A program made the position numbers and the translations under genes. From Flagellimonas lutimaris (lineage in GTDB: Bacteria > Bacteroidota > Bacteroidia > Flavobacteriales > Flavobacteriaceae), in the NCBI RefSeq assembly GCF_003581615.1, contig NZ_QXFH01000070.1, positions 62,001-126,000 of the forward strand: DNA of 64,000 nt. Reading direction: 5' to 3'. This document shows, in pieces, positions 24,619 to 33,088 of this stretch. The number at the start of each line of letters is the position of its first letter. Within the stretch, counting starts at the first letter, position 1. The notes below the pieces were generated by a model. It saw only the letters and a list, made by a program, of their open reading frames with translations, was not told the origin of the DNA and did not search any database.

Positions 24619-27438
24619 CTACCCTACAATATTCACAATCTTTCCTGGTACCACAATTACCTTTTTAGGTACTCTACCATCTAACTGAGCTTGTGTTTTT
24701 TCGTGGGCCAAAACAGCAGCTTCAATTTCATCTTTGCCCATATCCAAGGGCAACTCTAATTTAAAGCGCATTTTACCATTAAAGGATATCGGGTATTCCT
24801 TGCTGCTCTCCACCAAATATTTCTCCTCAAACTTGGGGAAAGGTGCTTCGGCAATGGAACCTGTATTGCCCAAACGTTCCCCAAGCTCTTCGGCAATGTG
24901 AGGTGCATAAGGTGAAACCAAAATGGCCAAAGGTTCCAAAATAGCTTTGCTTGTGCATTTTTGAGCCGTCAACTCGTTGACACAAATCATAAAAGTAGAA
25001 ACGGAGGTATTAAACGAGAAGTTCTCGATATCCTCTTCCACTTTTTTAATGGTCTTGTGCAAGGTCTTTAAATTATCGGCGGTGGGTTCCACTTCGCCTC
25101 CGCTCAGGGACCCATCGGTAAATGGTGTGTAAAGTTTCCAAAGTTTCTTTAAAAAAGAATGCACTCCAGTAATCCCAGCGGTGTTCCAAGGCTTGGATTG
25201 CTCCAAAGGACCCAAGAACATTTCGTACAAACGCAACGAATCTGCTCCATACTCCTCACAAATGGCGTCTGGGTTGACGACATTGTATTTGGATTTGGAC
25301 ATTTTTTCCACTTCGCGACCTACGATATACTTTCCATCTTCAAGGATGAACTCTGCATCCTTATATTCCGGTTGCCATTTTTTGAATCCTTCTATATCCA
25401 ACTCATCGGATGCATTCACCAAAGAAACATCAGCATGAATCGGAATAATGTTTTTTCCTTCAACCAGTCCTTTAGAAAACAACCTATTGGATTCCATATC
25501 GCGGTACACAAATGCACTCGTCCCCGTAATCATCCCTTGGTTGATCAATTTTTGGGCAAACTCGTCTTTGGGCACATAGCCCATATCAAACATAAACTTC
25601 TGCCAAAAGCGAGAATACAACAAGTGGCCCGTAGCATGTTCACTACCTCCAATATATAAATCCACATCTTGCCAATAGTTAATGGCTTCGGGAGAGAAAA
25701 TCGCGGCATCGTTGCGCGGATCCATATACCTATTAAAGTATTGGGAACTTCCTGCCCAACCTGGCATCGTATTCAACTCCAATGGAAAAACAGTTTTATG
25801 ATCAATCAAATCATTGGAAACTACTTTATTATTCTTCGCATCCCAAGCCCATTCGGTAGCGTTACCCAATGGCGGCTCACCTGTTTCGGTGGGAAGGTAT
25901 TTTTCAACTTCTGGCAATTGCAAGGGCAAATGCTCCACACCAATCATCTGCGGCATACCATCCACGTAGTACACCGGGAAAGGTTCGCCCCAATACCGCT
26001 GACGGCTAAATACAGCATCACGCAAACGGTAATTGACTTTGCCTTCGCCATGTCCGATCTTTTCCAACTCAGCAATGATCTTTTTCATCGCCTCTTTATA
26101 AGGAAGACCGTTCAAAAAATCAGAATTAGCTATCACCGTAGTTTCCTTGTCAGCAAAAGCCTCCTCGGAAATATCGACCCCTTCAAAAATGTTGGGGATA
26201 TCAATATTGTAATGTTTTGCAAAATCATAATCGCGTTGGTCGCCACAGGGTACGGCCATAACCGCTCCTGTTCCATAACTGGCCAATACGTAATCCCCAA
26301 TCCAAATAGGAATGGGCTCTTTGGTAAACGGATGCTCTGCATACGCGCCCGTGAACACCCCTGAAATGGTTTTTACGTCGGCCATACGGTCGCGCTCGGA
26401 ACGTTTTGCCGTGGCTTCCACGTAAGCTTCCACCTCTGCTTTTTGTTCAGGAGTAGTGATTTTGGCTACCAAATCGTGCTCTGGCGCCAAAGTCATAAAA
26501 CTTACTCCAAAAATAGTATCGGGACGAGTCGTGAAGACTTCAATAGTATCATCTTCGTCTTTCACATTAAAAACAACCGAGGCCCCAACAGAACGTCCGA
26601 TCCAATTGGCTTGGGAATCTTTTAGCGGTTGTGGCCAATCAATTTTTTCCAAACCATCCAATAAACGCTGAGCGTAGGCGGTGATGCGCATACTCCATTG
26701 CGTCATTTTTTTACGCACCACGGGATGACCTCCACGCTCGGAAACTCCGTTCACGATTTCATCATTGGCCAAAACAGTTCCCAAAGCGGGACACCAGTTG
26801 ACTTCGGTATCCGCCAAATAGGTCAACCTATATTTTAATAGGATTTCTTGCTTTTCCTTCTCTGAATATGCATTCCAATCCTCAGCGCTAAAACTTGGCG
26901 TATCATCATCACAAGTTGCCTCAACATTTGCATTTCCTTCTTTTTCAAAAATGGAAATCAGACTGGAAATGTTTTCTGCTTTGTCGGATTTCTTGTTGTA
27001 CCATGCATTGAACAATTGGATAAAAATCCATTGTGTCCATTTATAATATTGTGGGTTGGATGTACGCACTTCGCGGCTCCAATCAAAAGAAAAACCGAGC
27101 TGATCTAACTGCTCACGATATCTATTGATATTCTTCCCCGTGGTAATCGCAGGGTGCTGACCTGTTTGAATCGCATACTGCTCTGCAGGCAATCCAAAGG
27201 AATCGTACCCCATTGGGTGCAACACATTGAATCCTTTATGTCTTTTGTAACGCGAATAGATGTCCGTAGCAATGTAACCCAATGGGTGTCCTACGTGCAA
27301 CCCCGCCCCAGACGGGTAAGGAAACATCGACAACGCATAAAATTTCGGTTTGTCGGAATCGTTGGACGCCTTAAAAGTTTCATTTTCTGCCCAATACTTC
27401 TGCCACTTGGCTTCAATTTCGCGGAAATCGTAATTCAT
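24619..27438 (-). CDS. leuS: Leucyl-tRNA synthetase
   Basis: Class I synthetase of 939 residues that charges tRNA-Leu. HIGH is HVGH at 48-51 (GLHVGHPLGY), KMSKS is intact (KMSKSKYNVVNPD, in the last third), and the editing domain (CP1) with the hydrolytic-site stretch TTRPDTIFG is present, as is the anticodon-binding domain near the C-terminus. The length is slightly above the E. coli enzyme (860), with an insertion of about 40 residues after residue 150 (DKAENISSLISIFEKEGNA) that is usual in Bacteroidota. A consensus promoter lies just upstream. Confidence 0.97.
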   Translation of the reverse strand: MNYDFREIEAKWQKYWAENETFKASNDSDKPKFYALSMFPYPSGAGLHVGHPLGYIATDIYSRYKRHKGFNVLHPMGYDSFGLPAEQYAIQTGQHPAITTGKNINRYREQLDQLGFSFDWSREVRTSNPQYYKWTQWIFIQLFNAWYNKKSDKAENISSLISIFEKEGNANVEATCDDDTPSFSAEDWNAYSEKEKQEILLKYRLTYLADTEVNWCPALGTVLANDEIVNGVSERGGHPVVRKKMTQWSMRITAYAQRLLDGLEKIDWPQPLKDSQANWIGRSVGASVVFNVKDEDDTIEVFTTRPDTIFGVSFMTLAPEHDLVAKITTPEQKAEVEAYVEATAKRSERDRMADVKTISGVFTGAYAEHPFTKEPIPIWIGDYVLASYGTGAVMAVPCGDQRDYDFAKHYNIDIPNIFEGVDISEEAFADKETTVIANSDFLNGLPYKEAMKKIIAELEKIGHGEGKVNYRLRDAVFSRQRYWGEPFPVYYVDGMPQMIGVEHLPLQLPEVEKYLPTETGEPPLGNATEWAWDAKNNKVVSNDLIDHKTVFPLELNTMPGWAGSSQYFNRYMDPRNDAAIFSPEAINYWQDVDLYIGGSEHATGHLLYSRFWQKFMFDMGYVPKDEFAQKLINQGMITGTSAFVYRDMESNRLFSKGLVEGKNIIPIHADVSLVNASDELDIEGFKKWQPEYKDAEFILEDGKYIVGREVEKMSKSKYNVVNPDAICEEYGADSLRLYEMFLGPLEQSKPWNTAGITGVHSFLKKLWKLYTPFTDGSLSGGEVEPTADNLKTLHKTIKKVEEDIENFSFNTSVSTFMICVNELTAQKCTSKAILEPLAILVSPYAPHIAEELGERLGNTGSIAEAPFPKFEEKYLVESSKEYPISFNGKMRFKLELPLDMGKDEIEAAVLAHEKTQAQLDGRVPKKVIVVPGKIVNIVG

Positions 27439-27463
27439 TGTTAATCTTGTTCAATTTCGTGTG

Positions 27464-27492
27464 CAAAAATAGGTTTAATCCCCTAAATACAA
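27464..27492 (-). promoter_or_regulatory. leuS promoter
   Basis: On the minus strand, TTG (27492-27490), 18 bases, then TATTTTTG (27471-27464), with the start near 27460, about 22 bases before the ATG. Confidence 0.65.
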
Positions 27493-27527
27493 TTTACTTT
27501 TCTATTTTTACGTACTGATTCTACTAT

Positions 27528-28406
27528 ATGAGCCAATATATTGAACGATATCAGCGACGAAAACTGATTTCCTCTTACTTTTCCGTGGCTTTGAGCATTG
27601 CCCTGGTCCTATTTCTTTTAGGGGTTTTGGGCCTTTTGGTGCTGAATACCAAAAAATTGGCGGACCACTTTAAGGAGCAAATCACGATTTCGGTGTTTTT
27701 GAAGGACAATGCAAAACCTGTAGAAATAGATCAACTCCAAAAAAGTTTAACGCTAGCGGAGTACACCAAATCTGCTGTATATATTTCCAAAGAAGATGCA
27801 GCAGAGCAATACAGCGAGGATATTGGTGAAAATTTTGAGGAGTTTTTGGGATACAATCCCTTAAAAAATTCCATTGATGTGAATTTGAAAGCTGATTTTG
27901 TATCCTCCCAACAGATTGATGAGATTGCGGAGGAACTCGCGGCCAAAGCCTACGTGGATGAAGTCAGCTACGACAAACCCTTGATTTCCCTGCTCAACAA
28001 TAATGCTCGAAAAATTAGTCTTTGGATTCTGGTGGCCAGCGCCATTTTTACAGTAATCGCCGTTTTGCTGATCAACAGTTCCATTCGATTGTCCATTTAT
28101 TCCAAACGGTTTATCATAAAAACCATGCAAATGGTTGGGGCAACGAAAACGTTTATTCGCAGACCCTTTATTTGGACGAATATTAAACTGGGAATGGCAG
28201 GAGCTTTTGTCGCCTTGATCGGTTTAGGTGTTTTGGTATATTATATTGACAAAAATTTCCCTGAGCTAAATCTATTACAAGATTATATTGTACTCATCAT
28301 TTTATTCGTTAGTGTATTTGGTTTGGGCGTAATTATTTCATGGGCCAGCACCCATTTTGCAACACAACGCTTTTTAAACCTAAGAACGGACGATCTTTAT
28401 TATTAA
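27528..28406 (+). CDS. ftsX: Cell division protein FtsX (ABC permease)
   Basis: Membrane protein of 292 residues: a cytoplasmic N-terminus with one helix (about 22-42), a periplasmic domain (about 50-160) and three further helices (about 165-187, 218-240, 255-278) typical of FtsX. With the ATPase FtsE it controls peptidoglycan hydrolases at the septum. ftsE is not adjacent, as is usual in Bacteroidota. It heads a same-strand run with DUF3098, uppP and truB that is conserved in Flavobacteriia. Confidence 0.93.
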   Translation: MSQYIERYQRRKLISSYFSVALSIALVLFLLGVLGLLVLNTKKLADHFKEQITISVFLKDNAKPVEIDQLQKSLTLAEYTKSAVYISKEDAAEQYSEDIGENFEEFLGYNPLKNSIDVNLKADFVSSQQIDEIAEELAAKAYVDEVSYDKPLISLLNNNARKISLWILVASAIFTVIAVLLINSSIRLSIYSKRFIIKTMQMVGATKTFIRRPFIWTNIKLGMAGAFVALIGLGVLVYYIDKNFPELNLLQDYIVLIILFVSVFGLGVIISWASTHFATQRFLNLRTDDLYY

Positions 28407-28415
28407 CTTTGCGAC

Positions 28416-28682
28416 ATGAGCAAGAAAAACAACAACGGTCAAAAGCCTACCAAGGAGTTTGTTTTCCAAAAGAAAAACTATCTCTTTCTGTTTATAGGTA
28501 TTGCCTTTATAGTCCTTGGGTTTATTTTGATGAGCGGTGGTGGAAGCGACGACCCCCAAGTCTTCAATCCCGAGATATACAACTTTAGAAGAATTCGCCT
28601 CGCGCCTACATTGATTCTTATTGGCCTTGGCATTCAAGTGTATGCCATTTTGTTGAATCCTCACAAGAAAAACAAGGAGTAA
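28416..28682 (+). CDS. DUF3098 small membrane protein
   Basis: Protein of 88 residues with a basic N-terminus, two membrane helices (about 23-40 and 63-80) and a short loop containing GGGSDDP, matching DUF3098. It lies nine bases after ftsX and ends one base before the uppP start, so it is in the ftsX operon. The fixed position next to ftsX and uppP suggests a link to envelope growth or division, but no function is known. Confidence 0.88.
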   Translation: MSKKNNNGQKPTKEFVFQKKNYLFLFIGIAFIVLGFILMSGGGSDDPQVFNPEIYNFRRIRLAPTLILIGLGIQVYAILLNPHKKNKE

Positions 28683-28683
28683 T

Positions 28684-29478
28684 TTGGAATTAATTGATGC
28701 TATAATCCTTGGTATCATTCAAGGATTGACCGAGTTTTTACCTGTTTCCTCCAGCGGTCATTTAGAATTGGGGAAAGCTATTTTGGGAGCACAGGCCGTT
28801 CCCGAGGAAAGTCTTTTGTTCACGGTAATTTTACACTTTGCCACTGCACTAAGTACCTTGGTGGTATTCAGAAAAGATGTATTTGATATTTTTAAAGGGC
28901 TTTTTCAATTTAAATGGAACGAGGAAACTCAATTTTCTTTAAAAATCATCATCTCCATGATTCCTGCTGCATTGGTCGGCCTTTTTTTGAATGATTTTAT
29001 TGAAGTTTTTTTTGATGGCGCCATCGTAATTGTTGGCATTATGCTCATCATCACTGCTTTTTTATTGTACTTGGCGGACCTTGCCAAAACCACTGATAAA
29101 AACGTATCGTTTCGAAGTGCTTTTGCCATAGGGATGGCGCAGGCAGTAGCTATTCTACCAGGTATTTCCCGAAGTGGGGCGACCATTTCGGCCGCTGTTC
29201 TTTTAGGGGTAGATAAATCCAAATCGGCCCGTTTTTCCTTTTTAATGGTTGTTCCTTTGATACTGGGAAAAGTGGCCAAAGATTTAATGGGTGGCGAAAT
29301 CTCCTTTCACGGTGATCAAGCTGTAGCCATGGGAGCAGGATTTGTTGCGGCCTTTGTAGCTGGACTTGCTGCCTGTACATGGATGATCAAACTGGTACGT
29401 CAGAGCAAGCTTACCTATTTTGCCATTTACTGTTTAATCGTGGGGCTCATTGCTCTTGCATGGAGCATTTGGGGATAG
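28684..29478 (+). CDS. uppP: Undecaprenyl-diphosphatase
   Basis: BacA/UppP family membrane phosphatase of 264 residues that recycles undecaprenyl diphosphate to the monophosphate lipid carrier for peptidoglycan synthesis. The two family signatures are present: GLTEFLPVSSSGHLELG near the N-terminus and PGISRSGATIS in the middle, with about eight helices. Translation must start at TTG (giving MELIDAIILG), since no ATG or GTG fits the conserved N-terminus; the stop of DUF3098 is one base upstream. Confidence 0.95.
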   Translation: MELIDAIILGIIQGLTEFLPVSSSGHLELGKAILGAQAVPEESLLFTVILHFATALSTLVVFRKDVFDIFKGLFQFKWNEETQFSLKIIISMIPAALVGLFLNDFIEVFFDGAIVIVGIMLIITAFLLYLADLAKTTDKNVSFRSAFAIGMAQAVAILPGISRSGATISAAVLLGVDKSKSARFSFLMVVPLILGKVAKDLMGGEISFHGDQAVAMGAGFVAAFVAGLAACTWMIKLVRQSKLTYFAIYCLIVGLIALAWSIWG

Positions 29479-29483
29479 ATCAG

Positions 29484-29491
29484 TATATTTG
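29484..29491 (+). promoter_or_regulatory. -7 promoter element before truB
   Basis: TATATTTG is a perfect consensus 19 bases upstream of the TTG start at 29510, just after the uppP stop codon. It suggests truB can be transcribed separately. Confidence 0.5.
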
Positions 29492-29509
29492 CTGCAAAAC
29501 CCCAAGTTT

Positions 29510-30214
29510 TTGAACACCAAAGAAGATTTTTTAAACGGTCAAATTTTATTGATCGATAAACCGCTGGAATGGACTTCTTTCCAAGCGGTGAATGCCCTCA
29601 AATGGGCCATTCGAAAAAAATTCAGTCTAAAAAAGATAAAAATTGGTCATGCAGGCACTCTGGATCCTTTGGCCACGGGATTATTGATTATCTGCACAGG
29701 GAAATTCACTAAAAAAATTCCGGAACTGCAAGGTCAGGTTAAGGAATACACTGGAACTTTCACCTTGGGTGCCACGACACCATCTTATGATTTGGAGACC
29801 GAAGTGGATAAAACTTTTCCAACAGATCATATCACGGATACCTTCATCAAAGAAGCTATTAAACAATTTTTGGGCGAGATTGACCAAGTACCACCCATCT
29901 TTTCAGCCTTAAAAAAAGATGGCAAGCGATTGTACGAATTTGCTCGTGAAGGCAAACAAGTAGAGATAAAATCACGTAAAATAGAAATCCTTGAGTTTGA
30001 GATTACCCGAATTTCGCTCCCCGAAGTGGACTTTCGGGTGGTCTGCAGCAAAGGGACCTATATCCGTTCCTTGGCACATGATTTTGGAAAGGCAGTGGAC
30101 TCTGGAGCCCACTTATCCAAGCTAAGAAGAACCAAAATAGGGGATTTCAACGTAGATAATGCTACAAGCCCCAATGTTTTCAAGGAAAATCTTGGGGTGA
30201 GCACCTCGACCTAG
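29510..30214 (+). CDS. truB: tRNA pseudouridine(55) synthase
   Basis: Protein of 234 residues that makes pseudouridine 55 in the T-loop of tRNAs. The N-terminal GQILLIDKPLEWTSF and the catalytic motif GHAGTLDPLATG (Asp52) are intact, as is VCSKGTYIRSLAHDFG. I choose the TTG at 29510 (MNTKEDFLNG) because it matches the usual length. An upstream in-frame TTG would extend the gene 20 codons into uppP and across the promoter element at 29484. Confidence 0.94.
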   Translation: MNTKEDFLNGQILLIDKPLEWTSFQAVNALKWAIRKKFSLKKIKIGHAGTLDPLATGLLIICTGKFTKKIPELQGQVKEYTGTFTLGATTPSYDLETEVDKTFPTDHITDTFIKEAIKQFLGEIDQVPPIFSALKKDGKRLYEFAREGKQVEIKSRKIEILEFEITRISLPEVDFRVVCSKGTYIRSLAHDFGKAVDSGAHLSKLRRTKIGDFNVDNATSPNVFKENLGVSTST

Positions 30215-30262
30215 ATTGGTCGGAATAAAATATTTTTGCAAAAAAGCGGTTATAGTTAAACC

Positions 30263-30982
30263 ATGAACTTAAACAAGAGCCAGTTATCACTTTTGATCAC
30301 TTTCTTCTCTATGTCCATAGTGATTTTATTGTTGTTCAATATTCACTTAGGAGGTATACAAGAGGATGAGTATGTCATTGAAATGAGCCTGGCCGATGAG
30401 GACATTGAGAAACTTCTCGAAGAGGAAGAAGAACGTCTGGAAGAAATGAAGGCCAACAGTGATCCCATTAAAAGTCATATGGCGCTCAATGAAACTGCAA
30501 AGCCCAGCGTTGGAAACCCAGAACCCTTAAAAACTTTGGAAGAGCTCATGGAAGAGAGAGCCCTTAACAGTGAAACGGGAGAATATGCGGACAACTCTGG
30601 TTTTGAGGAGCAGTTAAAACAACTGAAAGCGCAACGGGACGAAAAAAAACAAAAACTTGGAGAACGGGATGCTGAAAAAGAGGAGTTTACGAATTACTTA
30701 AAAGATAGACGCACTTCCATTTCGTATTCCCTGGTAGACCGGAACGCTTATCATCTTCCACCACCCATTTATACCTGTATTGAAGGCGGTAAGGTTGTTG
30801 TAAACATAACCGTGGACAACAACGGGTATGTGACCGAAGCAAGTTTTAATGATAAAAGCTCTGGAACAGATAACGGTTGTTTGGTAGACAATGCAATCGC
30901 TTATGCCCTTAAAGCTCGATTTAGCTCAGATTCCCAAAATTCGCAGATTGGAACGATCACTTATCTATTCCAAAGCAAGTAA
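30263..30982 (+). CDS. TonB-like protein with N-terminal anchor and coiled coil
   Basis: Protein of 239 residues: one N-terminal membrane helix (about 10-28), a Glu/Lys-rich probable coiled coil (about 45-150), and a C-terminal domain (about 165-239) with CIEGGKVVVNITVDNNGYV and FSSDSQNSQIGTITYLFQ, which resembles TonB C-terminal domains. TonB proteins transmit ion-gradient energy to outer-membrane receptors. This one lacks the proline-rich spacer and has no ExbB/ExbD neighbour, so a structural or divergent role is also possible. Its last 18 bases overlap the convergent thioredoxin-like gene. Confidence 0.7.
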   Translation: MNLNKSQLSLLITFFSMSIVILLLFNIHLGGIQEDEYVIEMSLADEDIEKLLEEEEERLEEMKANSDPIKSHMALNETAKPSVGNPEPLKTLEELMEERALNSETGEYADNSGFEEQLKQLKAQRDEKKQKLGERDAEKEEFTNYLKDRRTSISYSLVDRNAYHLPPPIYTCIEGGKVVVNITVDNNGYVTEASFNDKSSGTDNGCLVDNAIAYALKARFSSDSQNSQIGTITYLFQSK

Positions 30983-31585
30983 CTCCAAGATATCTTCCAG
31001 AATATTTTGCCCTTTGTTTTTGTTGTACCAAACCTGAAGGTCTTGTTTGAACTCAGCAGTTAATTTTCCATGCTCTTCTTTGAAGTCCGCTACCATTTGA
31101 GTGGCAATGCTCGGTCTAGGACCCCACTCTCCAATTATTTCATTATTGGCTTCATCCAAAATAATTACTTTGGGAATGGAACGGGCACCATTGGTCAAAA
31201 AAGCATCAATTAATTCTGGGCTTTCATCCCTTAAAACTACCTTCAAGGAAATATTTGGGCTTGTTTCGGCGATTTTATTTACCACAGGCAAACTGGCCGC
31301 TGCATCTCCGCACCAACTTTCGGTAATCACCAAAAACATGAGCTCTTTATCTAATGCTTGCAGTTTTTGTTGGATGTCTTCCGGAATCTTAAAAGTTTTA
31401 TCCCATCGAGTCATCCGGCGGTCGTTCAGTTTGGTATAGTTTATCATAGCTTCGGATTGCTCATCCCCAGTTGTTTTTCCAATTTCTGCTAATTGATGCA
31501 CCAACTCACGATATCTGGGACAATCCATTCCTTTTGAAATGTATTCTTGAACAATTTCTAATCTATTTTTTTCCAAAACTTCCAT
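30965..31585 (-). CDS. Thioredoxin-fold protein with a single active-site cysteine
   Basis: Protein of 206 residues. The thioredoxin-like domain spans about 75-190 with LVITESWCGDAAASLP in the active-site position: Cys92 is present but the second Cys of CxxC is replaced (WCGDA). A cis-Pro segment (SIPKVI) follows. Without a second Cys it cannot do classical dithiol exchange; a monothiol or chaperone role is possible. No signal peptide, so it is cytoplasmic. The minus strand carries TACTTTTG at 31600-31607, a perfect -7 box 15 bases upstream of the ATG. Confidence 0.82.
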   Translation of the reverse strand: MEVLEKNRLEIVQEYISKGMDCPRYRELVHQLAEIGKTTGDEQSEAMINYTKLNDRRMTRWDKTFKIPEDIQQKLQALDKELMFLVITESWCGDAAASLPVVNKIAETSPNISLKVVLRDESPELIDAFLTNGARSIPKVIILDEANNEIIGEWGPRPSIATQMVADFKEEHGKLTAEFKQDLQVWYNKNKGQNILEDILELLALE

Positions 31586-31599
31586 AAAATAATTTTTTT

Positions 31600-31607
31600 C
31601 AAAAGTA
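31600..31607 (-). promoter_or_regulatory. -7 element of the thioredoxin-like gene
   Basis: The minus strand reads TACTTTTG, a perfect consensus; the leader would be about 11 bases. No standard -33 TTG. Confidence 0.45.
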
Positions 31608-31666
31608 CACAGGGCAATTGTCCCATTTGTTGACTTTTGTCATTGGTAGTTTTCACAACCTATTCC

Positions 31667-33088
31667 TTACAATGTTTTAGGGTTTATGGCCAAACTCTTG
31701 AACAACATTGCCTTAGTGTAGAAAAACTTGTTCTGCATTTCGTTTTGCTTCAAGTAGGCGTCGATGAGTTTACTCTCCCTGGAATTGATCAAGAAAAGGG
31801 AACTCTCCCCAAAACTAAACTTTCGCTCTTCGGCATTCAGCATGGTTGAATAGTCATTCACAATATCTTTGATGAGCTGGTTCTGCTCGGTAAAAGAATC
31901 CAATTCGTTATAAATAGCTATTACCTTGTTCTGTATTTCCACCTGAGCATTGTCCCTCTCGTATTCCGCATCCCTAAGTTTAAACTTGGCCAATTTAAGA
32001 TCTCCGCGCTCTTTTCTAAGGAAAATGGGCATCTGAAAACTTAATCCCGCTTTGTAGTTCTCGGTAATGAAGGAATTCATCAATTCGGGTGTTTCCGTGA
32101 TAAAATTATACTCCGCCTTCAGCTTGGGAAGTAATTTATTTGCTTTTAAACGCTTGTCTACCGTCAATCCTTCAATTTTATAATCCAAGGACATTAGTTT
32201 CGGATGCGTCTCCAAATTGAAACTATCCAATGGCACTCCTTCTATTTCCAAAGTTGAATTGATGTCCATTTCGGGTTCAAGGTTGGGACTTATGTCTGAC
32301 TGAAGCTCTACAGGCACATCCTCAATCCACAAAAAGTTACTGAGCTCCAATGATTTTTTCATTAATTTGACTTTCGCCTGCTGATAACCTAAATCCCTGT
32401 TCCTAACAGCGATTTTAGCTTCTACGGTGTCGATCATAGCGATATCGCCTGCCAAAGCACGATCTTTTATCCCTTGAAAACGTATTTCAGCATTATCCAA
32501 AAAATCTTTGTACACCTCAGCATCCCTATAAGCTTTCAACCAATCAAAATAGGCAAGTGAGGCACTGTAAAGTACTTGGTTGACCTGAAGGTCTTGATCA
32601 GCTTTGGTCCGTTCCCTAAAAAATTTGGCCTTTCTTAAAGTTGCCATGCGCTCGTTGATCCAAAACCCCTGCAATAAGGACATGGAAACCCCGGCACTGT
32701 ACAACCCATCTTCAGGCAAAGTTTCATCTGGATTTATAAAGTCTCCTTCATCCTGCTGAAAATTTCCCTTAAACTCAATGCCAAACCAAGTCGGAATTTT
32801 GAAGGTGGCGTTTAATCGGTCCCAATATTCGGCACCCTTGAACTCCTTCCTGTCAAAATCCACCTCCACTTTGGGATCAAAAGCTCCTCTGGCTTTCATT
32901 AGGTTCGCCTGTCCTATCGCAATGTTCAGCTGGGCTTGCTTGGCAACGGGATGGTATTTTTTGACATATCCCAAATACTCTTTAAACCCAAGCACCAAAG
33001 AATCTTGTTGAGCGTAAAAAAAGCTTACGGAAAAGAAAGAGAGGGTACAAAATAAAAGTAATCTTCTATTTCTTCGTGGCATCTGCAC
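31667..33088 (-). CDS. TolC family outer-membrane efflux protein
   Basis: Protein of 473 residues with a signal peptide (cleaved after FFYAQ) and the TolC plan of two long helical repeats (about 40-220 and 290-460) that build the trimeric outer-membrane channel-tunnel. It is the last gene of the TetR-ABC-HlyD-TolC operon and overlaps the HlyD gene by 23 bases. It would connect the inner-membrane exporter to the outside. The cargo is unknown. Starting at the second Met (MPRRNRR) would lose only two residues. Confidence 0.9.
   Translation of the reverse strand: MQMPRRNRRLLLFCTLSFFSVSFFYAQQDSLVLGFKEYLGYVKKYHPVAKQAQLNIAIGQANLMKARGAFDPKVEVDFDRKEFKGAEYWDRLNATFKIPTWFGIEFKGNFQQDEGDFINPDETLPEDGLYSAGVSMSLLQGFWINERMATLRKAKFFRERTKADQDLQVNQVLYSASLAYFDWLKAYRDAEVYKDFLDNAEIRFQGIKDRALAGDIAMIDTVEAKIAVRNRDLGYQQAKVKLMKKSLELSNFLWIEDVPVELQSDISPNLEPEMDINSTLEIEGVPLDSFNLETHPKLMSLDYKIEGLTVDKRLKANKLLPKLKAEYNFITETPELMNSFITENYKAGLSFQMPIFLRKERGDLKLAKFKLRDAEYERDNAQVEIQNKVIAIYNELDSFTEQNQLIKDIVNDYSTMLNAEERKFSFGESSLFLINSRESKLIDAYLKQNEMQNKFFYTKAMLFKSLAINPKTL

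Noticed and set aside
25669..26364. 231-codon plus-strand ORF inside leuS
   Set aside because: It is antisense to a conserved part of leucyl-tRNA synthetase, with no independent start signal or family resemblance.
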